A model generated the notes under the pieces. It was not told the origin of the DNA. It saw only the letters and a list, made by a program, of their open reading frames with translations, and did not search any database. 36,742 bases of DNA from Xanthomonas albilineans. GTDB taxonomy: Bacteria; Pseudomonadota; Gammaproteobacteria; Xanthomonadales; Xanthomonadaceae. The first letter of the stretch is position 1. Each line of letters opens with the position of its first letter. Below are positions 29,845 to 36,742 of the stretch, piece by piece. A program made the translations under genes and the position numbers. The stretch covers positions 1-36,742 of the forward strand of contig NZ_MDCB01000022.1 in NCBI RefSeq assembly GCF_002939705.1, in the 5' to 3' direction.

Positions 29845-31845
29845 ATGACGACGCCTACCCGCCGCCAACTCGCCAATGCGATTCGCTTCCTTGCCGCCGA
29901 TGCGGTGGAGGCCGCCAAGTCCGGTCATCCTGGCATGCCGATGGGCATGGCCGATATCGCCGAAGTGTTGTGGAACGACTTCCTGCGCCACAATCCGAAC
30001 AATCCGCAGTGGTTCAACCGCGATCGGTTCGTGCTCTCCAACGGTCATGGCTCGATGCTGCAGTACGCGTTGCTGCATCTGTCCGGCTACGACCTGCCGA
30101 TCGAAGAACTCAAGCGCTTCCGTCAGTTGCACAGCAAGACCGCCGGCCACCCCGAGCGCTGCGAAACTCCTGGCGTGGAGACCACCACCGGTCCGCTCGG
30201 TCAGGGCTTTGCCAACGCGGTCGGTTTCGCGCTGGCCGAGAAGCTGCTCGCGCAGCGCTACAACCGGCCCGAGCATCAGATCGTCGACCATCGCACCTGG
30301 GTGTTCATGGGCGATGGCTGCCTGATGGAAGGCATCTCGCACGAAGCGGCGTCGCTGGCCGGCACCTGGGGTCTGGGCAAGTTGGTGGCGTTCTGGGACA
30401 ACAACCAGATCTCCATCGACGGCAACACCGCCGGCTGGTTCAGCGACGATACCCCGGCGCGCTTCGAGGCTTATGGCTGGCAAGTGGTGCGCGACGTGGA
30501 CGGCCACGATGCGGAGGCGATCACGGTCGCGATCGAGAGCGCGATGGCCGAGTGCGACAAGCCGACCCTGATCTGTTGCCGCACCACCATCGGTTTCGGT
30601 GCGCCGAACAAGGCTGGCAAGGAGTCCTCGCATGGCGCGCCGCTGGGCAAGGACGAACTGGAGGGCGCGCGCAAGGCGCTGAACTGGCCCTATGGCCCGT
30701 TCGAAATTCCGCCGGAAATTTACGCCGGTTGGCGCGCCGGTGGCGCCGGCACGCTGCGCCAGGCCGAGTGGGAGCAGGCGTTCGACAAGTATGCCAAACA
30801 ATATCCGGCCGAAGCGGCGGAACTGATCCGGCGCTCGCACGGCGAACTGCCGGAGGACTTCATCGTCCAGGCCGATGCCTACATCGCTAAGCAGGCGGCC
30901 GAGGGCCAGAGCATCGCCTCGCGCAAGGCATCGCAGATGGCGATCGAGGCATTCGCGCCGCTGTTGCCGGAATTGGTGGGCGGCTCCGCCGACTTGGCTC
31001 ATTCCAACCTCACCTTGTGGAAGGCCAGTAAATCGGTCGCCAGCGACGATCCGAATGCCAACTACGTGTACTACGGTGTGCGCGAGTTCGGCATGACCGC
31101 GATCGCCAACGGCTTGGCGCTGCATGGCGGCTTCATTCCGTTCGATGCCACCTTCCTGGTCTTCAGCGATTACGCGCGCAACGGTGTGCGCATGAGCGCG
31201 TTGATCCCGGCGCATGCGATCCACGTGTACACCCACGATTCGATTGGTTTGGGCGAAGACGGCCCGACCCATCAGCCGGTCGAACATCTGGCTGCGCTGC
31301 GCTATATCCCCAACAACGATGTGTGGCGTCCCTGCGACACGGTCGAATCGGCGGTGAGTTGGAAGGCTGCGATCACCCGCAAGGATGGCCCGAGCTGTCT
31401 GGTGTTCAGTCGGCAGAATCTGCCGCACCAGCCGCGCAGCGACGCGCAGATCCAGCAGATCGAGCGCGGCGGTTACGTGCTGGCCGATGCTGCCGGTGGC
31501 GCGCCCGAGGTGATTCTGATCGCCACCGGCTCGGAAGTCGGTCTGGCGATTGAGGCGAAGCAGGCGCTCGACGCTGCGGGCCTGAAGACCCGCGTGGTGT
31601 CGATGCCATGCACCGATGTGTTCGACCGCCAGGACGCCGCCTACCGCGAGTCGGTGCTGCCCAACGCGGTGCGCAAGCGCGTGGCGGTGGAGGCCGGCGT
31701 CACCGGCTTCTGGCGCGCCTATGTGGGATTGGACGGCGCGGTGGTCGGCATCGACAGCTTCGGCGCCTCGGCGCCGGCGGAGGTGCTGTACAAACACTTC
31801 CAGATCACCGTCGAGCACGTGGTCGCGGCGGCGCGCGCGCTGTAG
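29845..31845 (+). CDS. tktA: Transketolase
   Basis: A 666-residue thiamine-diphosphate enzyme that moves two-carbon units between sugar phosphates in the pentose phosphate pathway. Visible motifs are SGHPGMPMG near the start, the cofactor motif beginning [25 protein letters not shown], and the pyrimidine-domain segment [20 protein letters not shown]; the C-terminal domain contains [10 protein letters not shown]. The frame is open 78 codons further upstream, but the ATG at 29845 gives the family start [16 protein letters not shown]. It stands about 250 bases after batD with no recognisable gene between, and ends at a strong terminator. Confidence 0.97.
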   Translation: MTTPTRRQLANAIRFLAADAVEAAKSGHPGMPMGMADIAEVLWNDFLRHNPNNPQWFNRDRFVLSNGHGSMLQYALLHLSGYDLPIEELKRFRQLHSKTAGHPERCETPGVETTTGPLGQGFANAVGFALAEKLLAQRYNRPEHQIVDHRTWVFMGDGCLMEGISHEAASLAGTWGLGKLVAFWDNNQISIDGNTAGWFSDDTPARFEAYGWQVVRDVDGHDAEAITVAIESAMAECDKPTLICCRTTIGFGAPNKAGKESSHGAPLGKDELEGARKALNWPYGPFEIPPEIYAGWRAGGAGTLRQAEWEQAFDKYAKQYPAEAAELIRRSHGELPEDFIVQADAYIAKQAAEGQSIASRKASQMAIEAFAPLLPELVGGSADLAHSNLTLWKASKSVASDDPNANYVYYGVREFGMTAIANGLALHGGFIPFDATFLVFSDYARNGVRMSALIPAHAIHVYTHDSIGLGEDGPTHQPVEHLAALRYIPNNDVWRPCDTVESAVSWKAAITRKDGPSCLVFSRQNLPHQPRSDAQIQQIERGGYVLADAAGGAPEVILIATGSEVGLAIEAKQALDAAGLKTRVVSMPCTDVFDRQDAAYRESVLPNAVRKRVAVEAGVTGFWRAYVGLDGAVVGIDSFGASAPAEVLYKHFQITVEHVVAAARAL

Positions 31846-31870
31846 GGCGAACGCGTCGCGTGCGGGCAAC

Positions 31871-31901
31871 AGCGGGCCGATACAGGCTGGCCCGCTTTTT
31901 G
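31871..31901 (+). terminator. Rho-independent terminator after tktA
   Basis: An eight-base G+C-rich stem (AGCGGGCC/GGCCCGCT) with a ten-base loop is followed by a run of five T, 25 bases after the stop. Confidence 0.85.
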
Positions 31902-32005
31902 TGTGCCGCGTTAGTTCTTTACGCGGCTATTTGCAGTGTTGCTGTTTAGATTGGCTAACAAAATTCGTGAGTCGCTGTCGCGTGGGCACCGATAGCGCAG
32001 AGCCC

Positions 32006-32095
32006 AATACGCGGATTTTGAAAAAACGCTTCGAATGGATTCCCCGATACCATGTGACTCCCTTTCAGCGTTCCTACGTCTGGGAGAGCGCTCAG
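32006..32095 (+). pseudogene. Short fragment resembling the N-terminus of a DUF262 (GmrS-type) protein
   Basis: In the plus frame the codons read ILKKRFEWIPRYHVTPFQRS and YVWESAQ. The signature YxVxxFQRxYxWE is the conserved opening motif of DUF262 proteins, such as GmrSD and related restriction or defence factors. No start codon or downstream domain is present, and the frame runs into the 3' end of the opposite DUF2894 gene. If real, it is a remnant of a deleted gene. A chance match over about 15 residues cannot be excluded. Confidence 0.4.
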
Positions 32096-32790
32096 CCGCG
32101 CTTGCGCGATTTGCCGCGTACTGGCTTCGCTGTAGGTGTGCTGTTGGGGGCGGGTGCTTTGGCGAGCACACCGTCGTCGTGCAGTTGCTGCAGCCAGGAC
32201 AGCGTATCGACGTAGGAGAGGAAGTGTTGCAGATAACCGGGCGAGAGCGTGCGCATCAGCGTCAGTGCGCGGTGTACCAGGACCCCGGAATTCAGTGGTC
32301 CGGCGTCGGTTGGCGCCTGCCGCAGCGATTGCCGCAATTGGCTGCGGCTGCGCAATTCGGTCCACAGCTGGCGCGCGTCTTCGAGTGCTTGGAGTTGCGG
32401 CGTTGGGATCGGGGTGAGCGGAGAGGCAATGGCATCGGTGCGCAGCATGTCTGCGGCGAGCATGCTGCGTTGTGCAAGCAGTGCGCCGAGCGGGCCAGGT
32501 TGCGGTGTACGCGCGCTTGTCTGTGTGGTGGAGGCCGCAATGGCGTCGGACTCGGCGGCAGACGCCGCCATCGCTCGGATCTGCGGCGGCACCTTGGCCG
32601 GTTCCTCGGCATCGGTATCGAGCAGCGCGACCAGCTTCTGTTCCAGTAGGTGTCGCGCCTGGCCTTGGTGATACCCGATCCGTCGCGCCAGTGCGTCGAT
32701 GAAGCGCGAGTGCAGGGTGTCCTGACGCTCGCGTTGTTGCGCGTGCCAGGCAGCCAGACGCGTGGCGAGGTCGGTGGGATCAGGGTGCAT
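32092..32790 (-). CDS. DUF2894 protein, last gene of the motor-like operon
   Basis: A 232-residue soluble protein. The N-terminal region (about 25-60) is a helical segment, RFIDALARRIGYHQGQARHL. The C-terminal region reads ALEDARQLWTELRSRSQLRQ, then LVHRALTLMRTLSPGYLQHFL, SYVDTLSWLQQL and a basic tail (GKSRKRG). This is the DUF2894 layout. The ATG at 32790 overlaps the end of the MotB-like gene by 11 bases; the frame is open further upstream, but the extra 50 codons are shadow of that gene. Function unknown. The family is found almost only next to DUF802 and OmpA genes. Confidence 0.8.
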   Translation of the reverse strand: MHPDPTDLATRLAAWHAQQRERQDTLHSRFIDALARRIGYHQGQARHLLEQKLVALLDTDAEEPAKVPPQIRAMAASAAESDAIAASTTQTSARTPQPGPLGALLAQRSMLAADMLRTDAIASPLTPIPTPQLQALEDARQLWTELRSRSQLRQSLRQAPTDAGPLNSGVLVHRALTLMRTLSPGYLQHFLSYVDTLSWLQQLHDDGVLAKAPAPNSTPTAKPVRGKSRKRG

Positions 32791-33430
32791 GCGCTGGTGC
32801 AGCGGTTTTGTTAGGACGCGGTAGCGGCGCCATCTCCACGCGCCGGTTGCTGGCGCGTCCGGCGTCGTCCGCGTTCGACGCCACCGGCTGTTGCGCGCCG
32901 AATGCGGCGGCGAAGATTGCGTCGGCCGGCACACCGGCATCGATCAGGGCGCGGGTCACGGTCAGTGCGCGCTCGGCGGACAGTTCCCAGTTGTCGACGA
33001 ACTGGCGGTTACCTTCGCGCACCTGGCGGTCGTCGGTGAAGCCGCTGACCATCAGAATCTCGTTGCGCGCTTTCAGGTAGCCGGCCAGCGGTGTGGCCAG
33101 GCTGTCGAGCAGGTCGCGGCCTTGCGGTTGCAACTGGTCGGAGTTCAGCGCGAACAGCACGTTGCCGCGGATGCCGATGCGGCCATCGACCAGGGTCACC
33201 CGGCCCGCGGCCAGCGGTGCGGCCAGTGCCTGCTCCAGCGTCTTGCGCTGTTGTGCTTCGCGTTGCTGCTGGCGCATCTGCGCGTCCAGTTTGCTCGACA
33301 GTTGCAATTGCACGCCGATCACGCCGATCAGGATCAGCACGAATGCGCCGAACAGCACCGACATCAGGTCGCCGAACACGGCCCAGATCGGCGTGCCGGC
33401 ATCGGTTTCGATATCCAGCTCGTCGCTCAT
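32780..33430 (-). CDS. MotB/ZorB-like OmpA-domain protein
   Basis: A 216-residue bitopic protein. A short N-terminus is followed by one membrane helix (about 15-40) with a single acidic residue, Asp21 (WAVFGDLMSVLFGAFVLIL), the position of the proton- or sodium-binding Asp in MotB, ExbD/TolR and ZorB. After a Gln-rich linker (50-75) comes an OmpA-like peptidoglycan-binding domain (about 80-205) with LFALNSDQL, VSGFTDD, NWELSAERA and SNRRVEM. It overlaps the DUF802 gene by four bases, so the two are made together. I infer an ion-driven stator pair. Confidence 0.88.
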   Translation of the reverse strand: MSDELDIETDAGTPIWAVFGDLMSVLFGAFVLILIGVIGVQLQLSSKLDAQMRQQQREAQQRKTLEQALAAPLAAGRVTLVDGRIGIRGNVLFALNSDQLQPQGRDLLDSLATPLAGYLKARNEILMVSGFTDDRQVREGNRQFVDNWELSAERALTVTRALIDAGVPADAIFAAAFGAQQPVASNADDAGRASNRRVEMAPLPRPNKTAAPAHAP

Positions 33431-35523
33431 GCCACGTTGGCCTGGTCAGGTGCGTGAGGTGCGGCGAGTTGGCGTAGTTCCTCGGTGATCTGTCGCTGCG
33501 AAAGCATGCTCAGGTCGATGACCTCACGCGCTTGCGCCACGTAGTAAGCCAGTTGTTCGTCGCTGCGTGCCAGGGATTTGTCCAGTGCTTGTTCGATGCC
33601 ATGTAGCCGCTCCAGCAAGGCGTTGTTCGATGCGCCGAAGGCGTGCACGGCGCCGGCGAAGGCCTCGCCGAGGCTGGCTACCTCGGTGGCGCTGGCGGCG
33701 ATCTGCGCCGCCGCGTTGCCGAGCTTGTCGGATTCCGCCTCGATGCGATCGCTGAAACGGCTGCCGACGCGTTCGAGCAAGTCCGCCGAGGTGGCGACCA
33801 GCGCGTCCACCGCGCTGCGTTGCTCGGTGGAGGCGTGATTGACCGCGTCGAGCAAGGTGTGCAGCGTGGCCAGTAAGCGGTTGCGTTCGTCCAGCATGGC
33901 GGTGTCGCGGACCATGCTGTCGGACAGCGCCTGGCGCAGTTCGGCGAGGACATCGGCGGCGGCCTTCGGCGCTTCCGATGCGATTTGCACCAATCGTGCG
34001 ATTTCGGCGATGGTCTCGCGCGCCTGCGCTTGGCTGTGTGCGGACATTGTCGCGGCGGTGGTTTGCAAGGTGTCGCAAATGTCTTGCTGACGCTGTGCGA
34101 TGCGCTCGCCATTGTGTTCCCAGTGTTCGCCGAGCGTGGTGCTCATGCGGGCGAAGCTGTCGGTCCAGGCACTCAGGCGCGCCTGATCGCGTACTTCCAG
34201 CGCGTCCTGCAATTCGGTGTGTGCGTGCCGCAGTGTGTCCGCCAGTGCGACCGTGCGTTGCTCTAGGTTCGACGCGGCCGTGTCCAGCGCCTTCGCGTTA
34301 TCTGCTGCGAGGCTGTCGTTGAGTACTTGCTGTCGCGCCAGCGCATCGTCCCACGCTTGCCGGGCATTGTCGCTGGCGGCTTGCAGGCGGGCCGAGAGGG
34401 TCTCGACTAGCGTGGTGGCGCGTTGTTCGAGTCCGTCGCCAGCGCGCTGCAGGGCGCTGGCCATTTCTTGCAGCAATGCGCTGTTGGTACGGTGTTGTTC
34501 GGCCAGCGCGGTGTCCCAGCGCTGCGTGGCATGTGCGGCGGCGTCCGCGAAGCCGCTCGTCAGTGCGTCCAGTTGCCGTTGCACCGCCTGTCCGACGCTG
34601 GCCTGCAGCGTCGCGCTCTCGTGCGCCACACCTTCCAGCGTGCGTTGCACCACCGGCTGCAGCGCCTCACCCAGCGCACGCGCGTGCGCGTCCACGCCGG
34701 TCTGCAGCGCATGTTCGACTGCGCCGGCCAGACGCGTGTAGGCAACCTCGGTCCTGCGGTGAAAGGCGTCCTGGTGGGCGGCGAGGCGTTCGCCGCTGGC
34801 CGCGTTATGGTGTTCGAGTGCGCTCATCATCGTGTGCAGCCGCTCGACCAGGGTCGGCATCAGTGCGGCTTGGGTTTGCAGCAGTTGCAAGGCTTCGTTG
34901 CGTTGATGCGCTTGCGAATGCGCGCGCAGCGCGGTGGCGCTGAGCAGGTCCAGTCGCTGCACCGCGTGTAGCCGTTCGCGTCGGCATAGTGCGGCAAGCA
35001 GACCGAGCATCGCCGAACTGGCCACGCCGGCGATCGAGGTGCCGAAGGCGAATCCCAATCCTTTGAGTGGCGCCGCCAACGCGGCGCGGATGGCGTCCAG
35101 GTCGTTCGCGCTGTCCAGCGCCAAGCCGGTGCCGCGCAGCGTGGCCATCATGCCGAGGAAGGTGCCGAGCATGCCCAGCAGGACCAGCAAGCCAACCAGA
35201 TATGCCGTCAGCGCGGGTACCGGCAGGCCCGCGCGCGCGCCTTCGATACGCAGGCGCACTGCGTTGCGCAGGCTCGGGTCCAGCCGTTGCAGCCAGCCGT
35301 CCAGATCGGTGCGCGCGGTGTCGGCATCGTCCAGTGCCTGCACCAGAGTCGCGCTGGCCTGGCGGTAGCGGTACAACTCCGCCACCCCAGCCAGGTAGCA
35401 CACGCCGATCAGCGCGGCGAAGCCAGCGCCGAGCGGATTGGAGTCGAGATAACCGAAGCCGATCCAGCAGACGACGGCGAGGCCGGCGAGGAAGACGGCG
35501 ATATGGAAAAGAGTCTTGTGCAT
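33427..35523 (-). CDS. DUF802 protein: MotA/TolQ/ZorA-like membrane part with a very long helical tail
   Basis: A 698-residue protein. Membrane helices lie at about 5-26, 32-50, 104-127 and 155-179. The last two carry the MotA/ExbB/ZorA pattern: GMLGTFLGMMATLRG, then LKGLGFAFGTSIAGVASSAM. From about residue 185 to the end it is almost entirely helical, rich in Ala, Gln, Thr and Leu with repeated units such as LEQRATTLVETLSARLQAA and LEQRTVALADTLRHAHTE, which predicts a long cytoplasmic coiled tail. Four helices plus a long tail is the ZorA plan. Partner of the following MotB-like gene. Function unknown to me. Confidence 0.88.
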   Translation of the reverse strand: MHKTLFHIAVFLAGLAVVCWIGFGYLDSNPLGAGFAALIGVCYLAGVAELYRYRQASATLVQALDDADTARTDLDGWLQRLDPSLRNAVRLRIEGARAGLPVPALTAYLVGLLVLLGMLGTFLGMMATLRGTGLALDSANDLDAIRAALAAPLKGLGFAFGTSIAGVASSAMLGLLAALCRRERLHAVQRLDLLSATALRAHSQAHQRNEALQLLQTQAALMPTLVERLHTMMSALEHHNAASGERLAAHQDAFHRRTEVAYTRLAGAVEHALQTGVDAHARALGEALQPVVQRTLEGVAHESATLQASVGQAVQRQLDALTSGFADAAAHATQRWDTALAEQHRTNSALLQEMASALQRAGDGLEQRATTLVETLSARLQAASDNARQAWDDALARQQVLNDSLAADNAKALDTAASNLEQRTVALADTLRHAHTELQDALEVRDQARLSAWTDSFARMSTTLGEHWEHNGERIAQRQQDICDTLQTTAATMSAHSQAQARETIAEIARLVQIASEAPKAAADVLAELRQALSDSMVRDTAMLDERNRLLATLHTLLDAVNHASTEQRSAVDALVATSADLLERVGSRFSDRIEAESDKLGNAAAQIAASATEVASLGEAFAGAVHAFGASNNALLERLHGIEQALDKSLARSDEQLAYYVAQAREVIDLSMLSQRQITEELRQLAAPHAPDQANVA

Positions 35524-35533
35524 GAAAGTCCGG

Positions 35534-36265
35534 TCAGCGGCTGCGAAGCGCGGAGAGCAGCGCCTCGATGGGATGGAAGCGAACGTCCAGTTCGGCGCGC
35601 AGGATGTCGTGCAGGTCCTGGCGGAAGCGCTCCAGCCATGCCTCGTCGGGCGTTGCCGGGAGTGTGTGCGTGGTGGCGTTGTCGTTGGGCGGTGACGCGG
35701 CGGCGCGCAGGCGCTGGAAATGCTGTTCCAGCAGGTTCGGCACGTTCGCCAACAGGGTTTGCTCGCGCGGACTCAGGGTCTGTTCCATGACCGCATCCAC
35801 GTCGGCCAGCCGTGCCATGTCGGCCGAGACCTGAGCGAGCGCGTCGCGCAGCAGGCCGCGCAGTCGCCCGCTGGCGCTGAGGATCGCGCCTTGCAGCGAC
35901 AGGTAGCGTTGCCGGAAGGGGGCGTAGTCGATCGCGGCAACGGTCGTGTCGGTCTGGTGGGTCCGCTTGGGCCTGCCGGTTTCCTTGGCGAGGTCGGTGG
36001 CAATGGCCGCTTCCAGTGTCGCGCGCGCGTTGCGGCATTGCGCTTGGAGCGCGGCGACGTCAGGCGGGTTGGACGCGGTGGCAGGGGCGGGCAATGTCCC
36101 GTCCAATGCCCTGGACACGGCGACTGCGCGGTTCCAGTCGATCCATTGGCCGAGCCGCTCGGCCAGCGCGGGGCTGGACGCGGGTAGCTGCGCGTCGCCG
36201 AAACGCGCGAGTTGGCGAATGAAGGCCGGGCCCGGGACAGGCGACCGTGGAGAGTGTTTCTGCAT
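35534..36265 (-). CDS. DUF3348 protein, first gene of the motor-like operon
   Basis: A 243-residue soluble protein with FIRQLARFGDAQLPASSPAL near the start and a helical body: AIDYAPFRQRYLSLQGAILS, then LRGLLRDALAQVSADMARLA. This matches DUF3348. The last part, WLERFRQDLHDILRAELDVR followed by FHPIEALLSAL, is also helical. I chose the ATG at 36265 (MQKHSPRSP); a TTG four codons upstream is the alternative. It precedes the DUF802 gene by 10 bases. No function is known to me. Confidence 0.82.
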   Translation of the reverse strand: MQKHSPRSPVPGPAFIRQLARFGDAQLPASSPALAERLGQWIDWNRAVAVSRALDGTLPAPATASNPPDVAALQAQCRNARATLEAAIATDLAKETGRPKRTHQTDTTVAAIDYAPFRQRYLSLQGAILSASGRLRGLLRDALAQVSADMARLADVDAVMEQTLSPREQTLLANVPNLLEQHFQRLRAAASPPNDNATTHTLPATPDEAWLERFRQDLHDILRAELDVRFHPIEALLSALRSR

Positions 36266-36285
36266 GCGAGCGATCAAAACGCGTC

Positions 36286-36291
36286 ATTTTA
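36286..36291 (-). promoter_or_regulatory. Possible -10 element of the DUF3348 operon
   Basis: TAAAAT on the minus strand lies 20 bases before the start codon. No good -35 hexamer is seen at the right distance, so this is weak. Confidence 0.25.
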
Positions 36292-36673
36292 CACGTCAAT
36301 GAAAGGCTCGCTTGGAGGTGTTGTCGCACTCTGTCAAAAATGGGCTGGGCAGACCCTCACCGTTCATGTCGGCGGGCTGCGGATGCAGCGGCGGTACGGC
36401 CCACCAAATTGACTTGCCGAAACATCTCGGAAGTGACCTGATTGCCAGTGTCGTGTTGGTACGAAACCACGCTGTAGGAAAATTCCTACCCAGCAGCAGC
36501 CAGTTCTCTGATGTCCATCGCTTGCCGCTTACGCGATGCTACGCATGCCGGACGCGGGTGCCATGATGGCAGCTCATCTCGCGTGGCGCCTGAGCAGCGC
36601 CAAGCCGGCACCGCGCTATTGCGATCACGCACTGGGTAGTAGGCTGTTTCTTTCCCTTCCCACAGGTGAAACC
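36292..36673. other. Intergenic region between divergent genes, nothing recognised
   Basis: No frame on either strand shows family motifs. The region must hold the promoters of the DUF3348 operon (leftward) and of the gene starting at 36674 (rightward), but I cannot point to a convincing site for the latter. Confidence 0.5.
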
Positions 36674-36742
36674 ATGGCTGTGCGATCTCCTGTTGCCACG
36701 CCGTCCCATGCCGCGCCCACGCTTATCCTGACCGCCGTGCCG
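36674..36742 (+). CDS. Start of an unidentified gene, cut by window edge
   Basis: An ATG with a good ribosome site (AGGTGA, 36664-36669) opens 23 codons beginning MAVRSPVATPSHAAPTLILT that remain open to the end of the window. Too little is present to name a family. Confidence 0.5.
   Translation, partial: MAVRSPVATPSHAAPTLILTAVP

Noticed and set aside
29353-31869. 838-codon minus-strand open frame opposite tktA
   Set aside because: Antisense shadow of transketolase with no recognisable domain.
32092-36265. Calling the operon a complete Zorya system
   Set aside because: No ZorC, no ZorD helicase and no ZorE nuclease are present, and the flanking genes belong to DUF3348 and DUF2894. Only the motor-like pair is comparable.

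Overview
The window looks like a chromosome segment of a gamma-proteobacterium of the Xanthomonadaceae, most likely Xanthomonas. The core genes are G+C-rich, the pilMNOPQ operon stands divergent from a class A penicillin-binding protein as in xanthomonads, ribosomal protein L31 is the cysteine-free type, and there are remnants of a Xanthomonas-type VirB secretion locus and several IS3 and IS5 elements. The species cannot be fixed from the sequence alone.

Region 1 (1-11810) is an accessory island. It opens inside an IS3-type transposase. Seven tightly packed minus-strand genes follow (8016 down to 538): a class V aminotransferase, an O-acetylhomoserine sulfhydrylase-like PLP enzyme, a membrane desaturase, a class I amidotransferase-like gamma-glutamyl hydrolase, a LysE-type exporter, a MetA-type homoserine acyltransferase and a glutamine-synthetase-like ligase. 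Together they match the logic of rhizobitoxine biosynthesis. Rhizobitoxine is an enol-ether amino acid that inhibits ethylene production in plants and beta-cystathionase. The aminotransferase would make serinol. MetA would make O-acetylhomoserine, because it carries the acetyl-type Glu111. The sulfhydrylase-like enzyme would join the two into dihydrorhizobitoxine, and the desaturase would introduce the vinyl double bond. The ligase and hydrolase look like a gamma-glutamyl protection and deprotection pair, and LysE would export the product. The operon is visibly richer in A+T than the core. On its upstream side lie a frameshifted IS5-family transposase, a broken IS3 element, and a graveyard of VirB6, DUF4189 and lipoprotein remnants. 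Two different IS-type terminal sequences recur in inverted orientation on the two sides of the island.

Region 2 (11896-31901) is core genome: rpmE2, gltA, a conserved hypothetical gene, mrcA (PBP1A), then pilMNOPQ for the type IV pilus alignment complex and secretin. Next comes a MoxR-DUF58-DUF4381-BatA-BatB/TPR-BatD operon (MoxR AAA+/von Willebrand system), with most genes overlapping by ATGA, and then tktA.

Region 3 (32006-36742) holds a short fragment resembling the start of a DUF262 (GmrS-type) protein. It is followed by a four-gene minus-strand operon DUF3348 - DUF802 (MotA/TolQ-like with a very long helical tail) - MotB/OmpA - DUF2894. In architecture the middle pair resembles the ion-driven ZorA/ZorB motor of Zorya defence, without ZorC or ZorD, and its function is unknown to me. 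The window ends in the first codons of a plus-strand gene.
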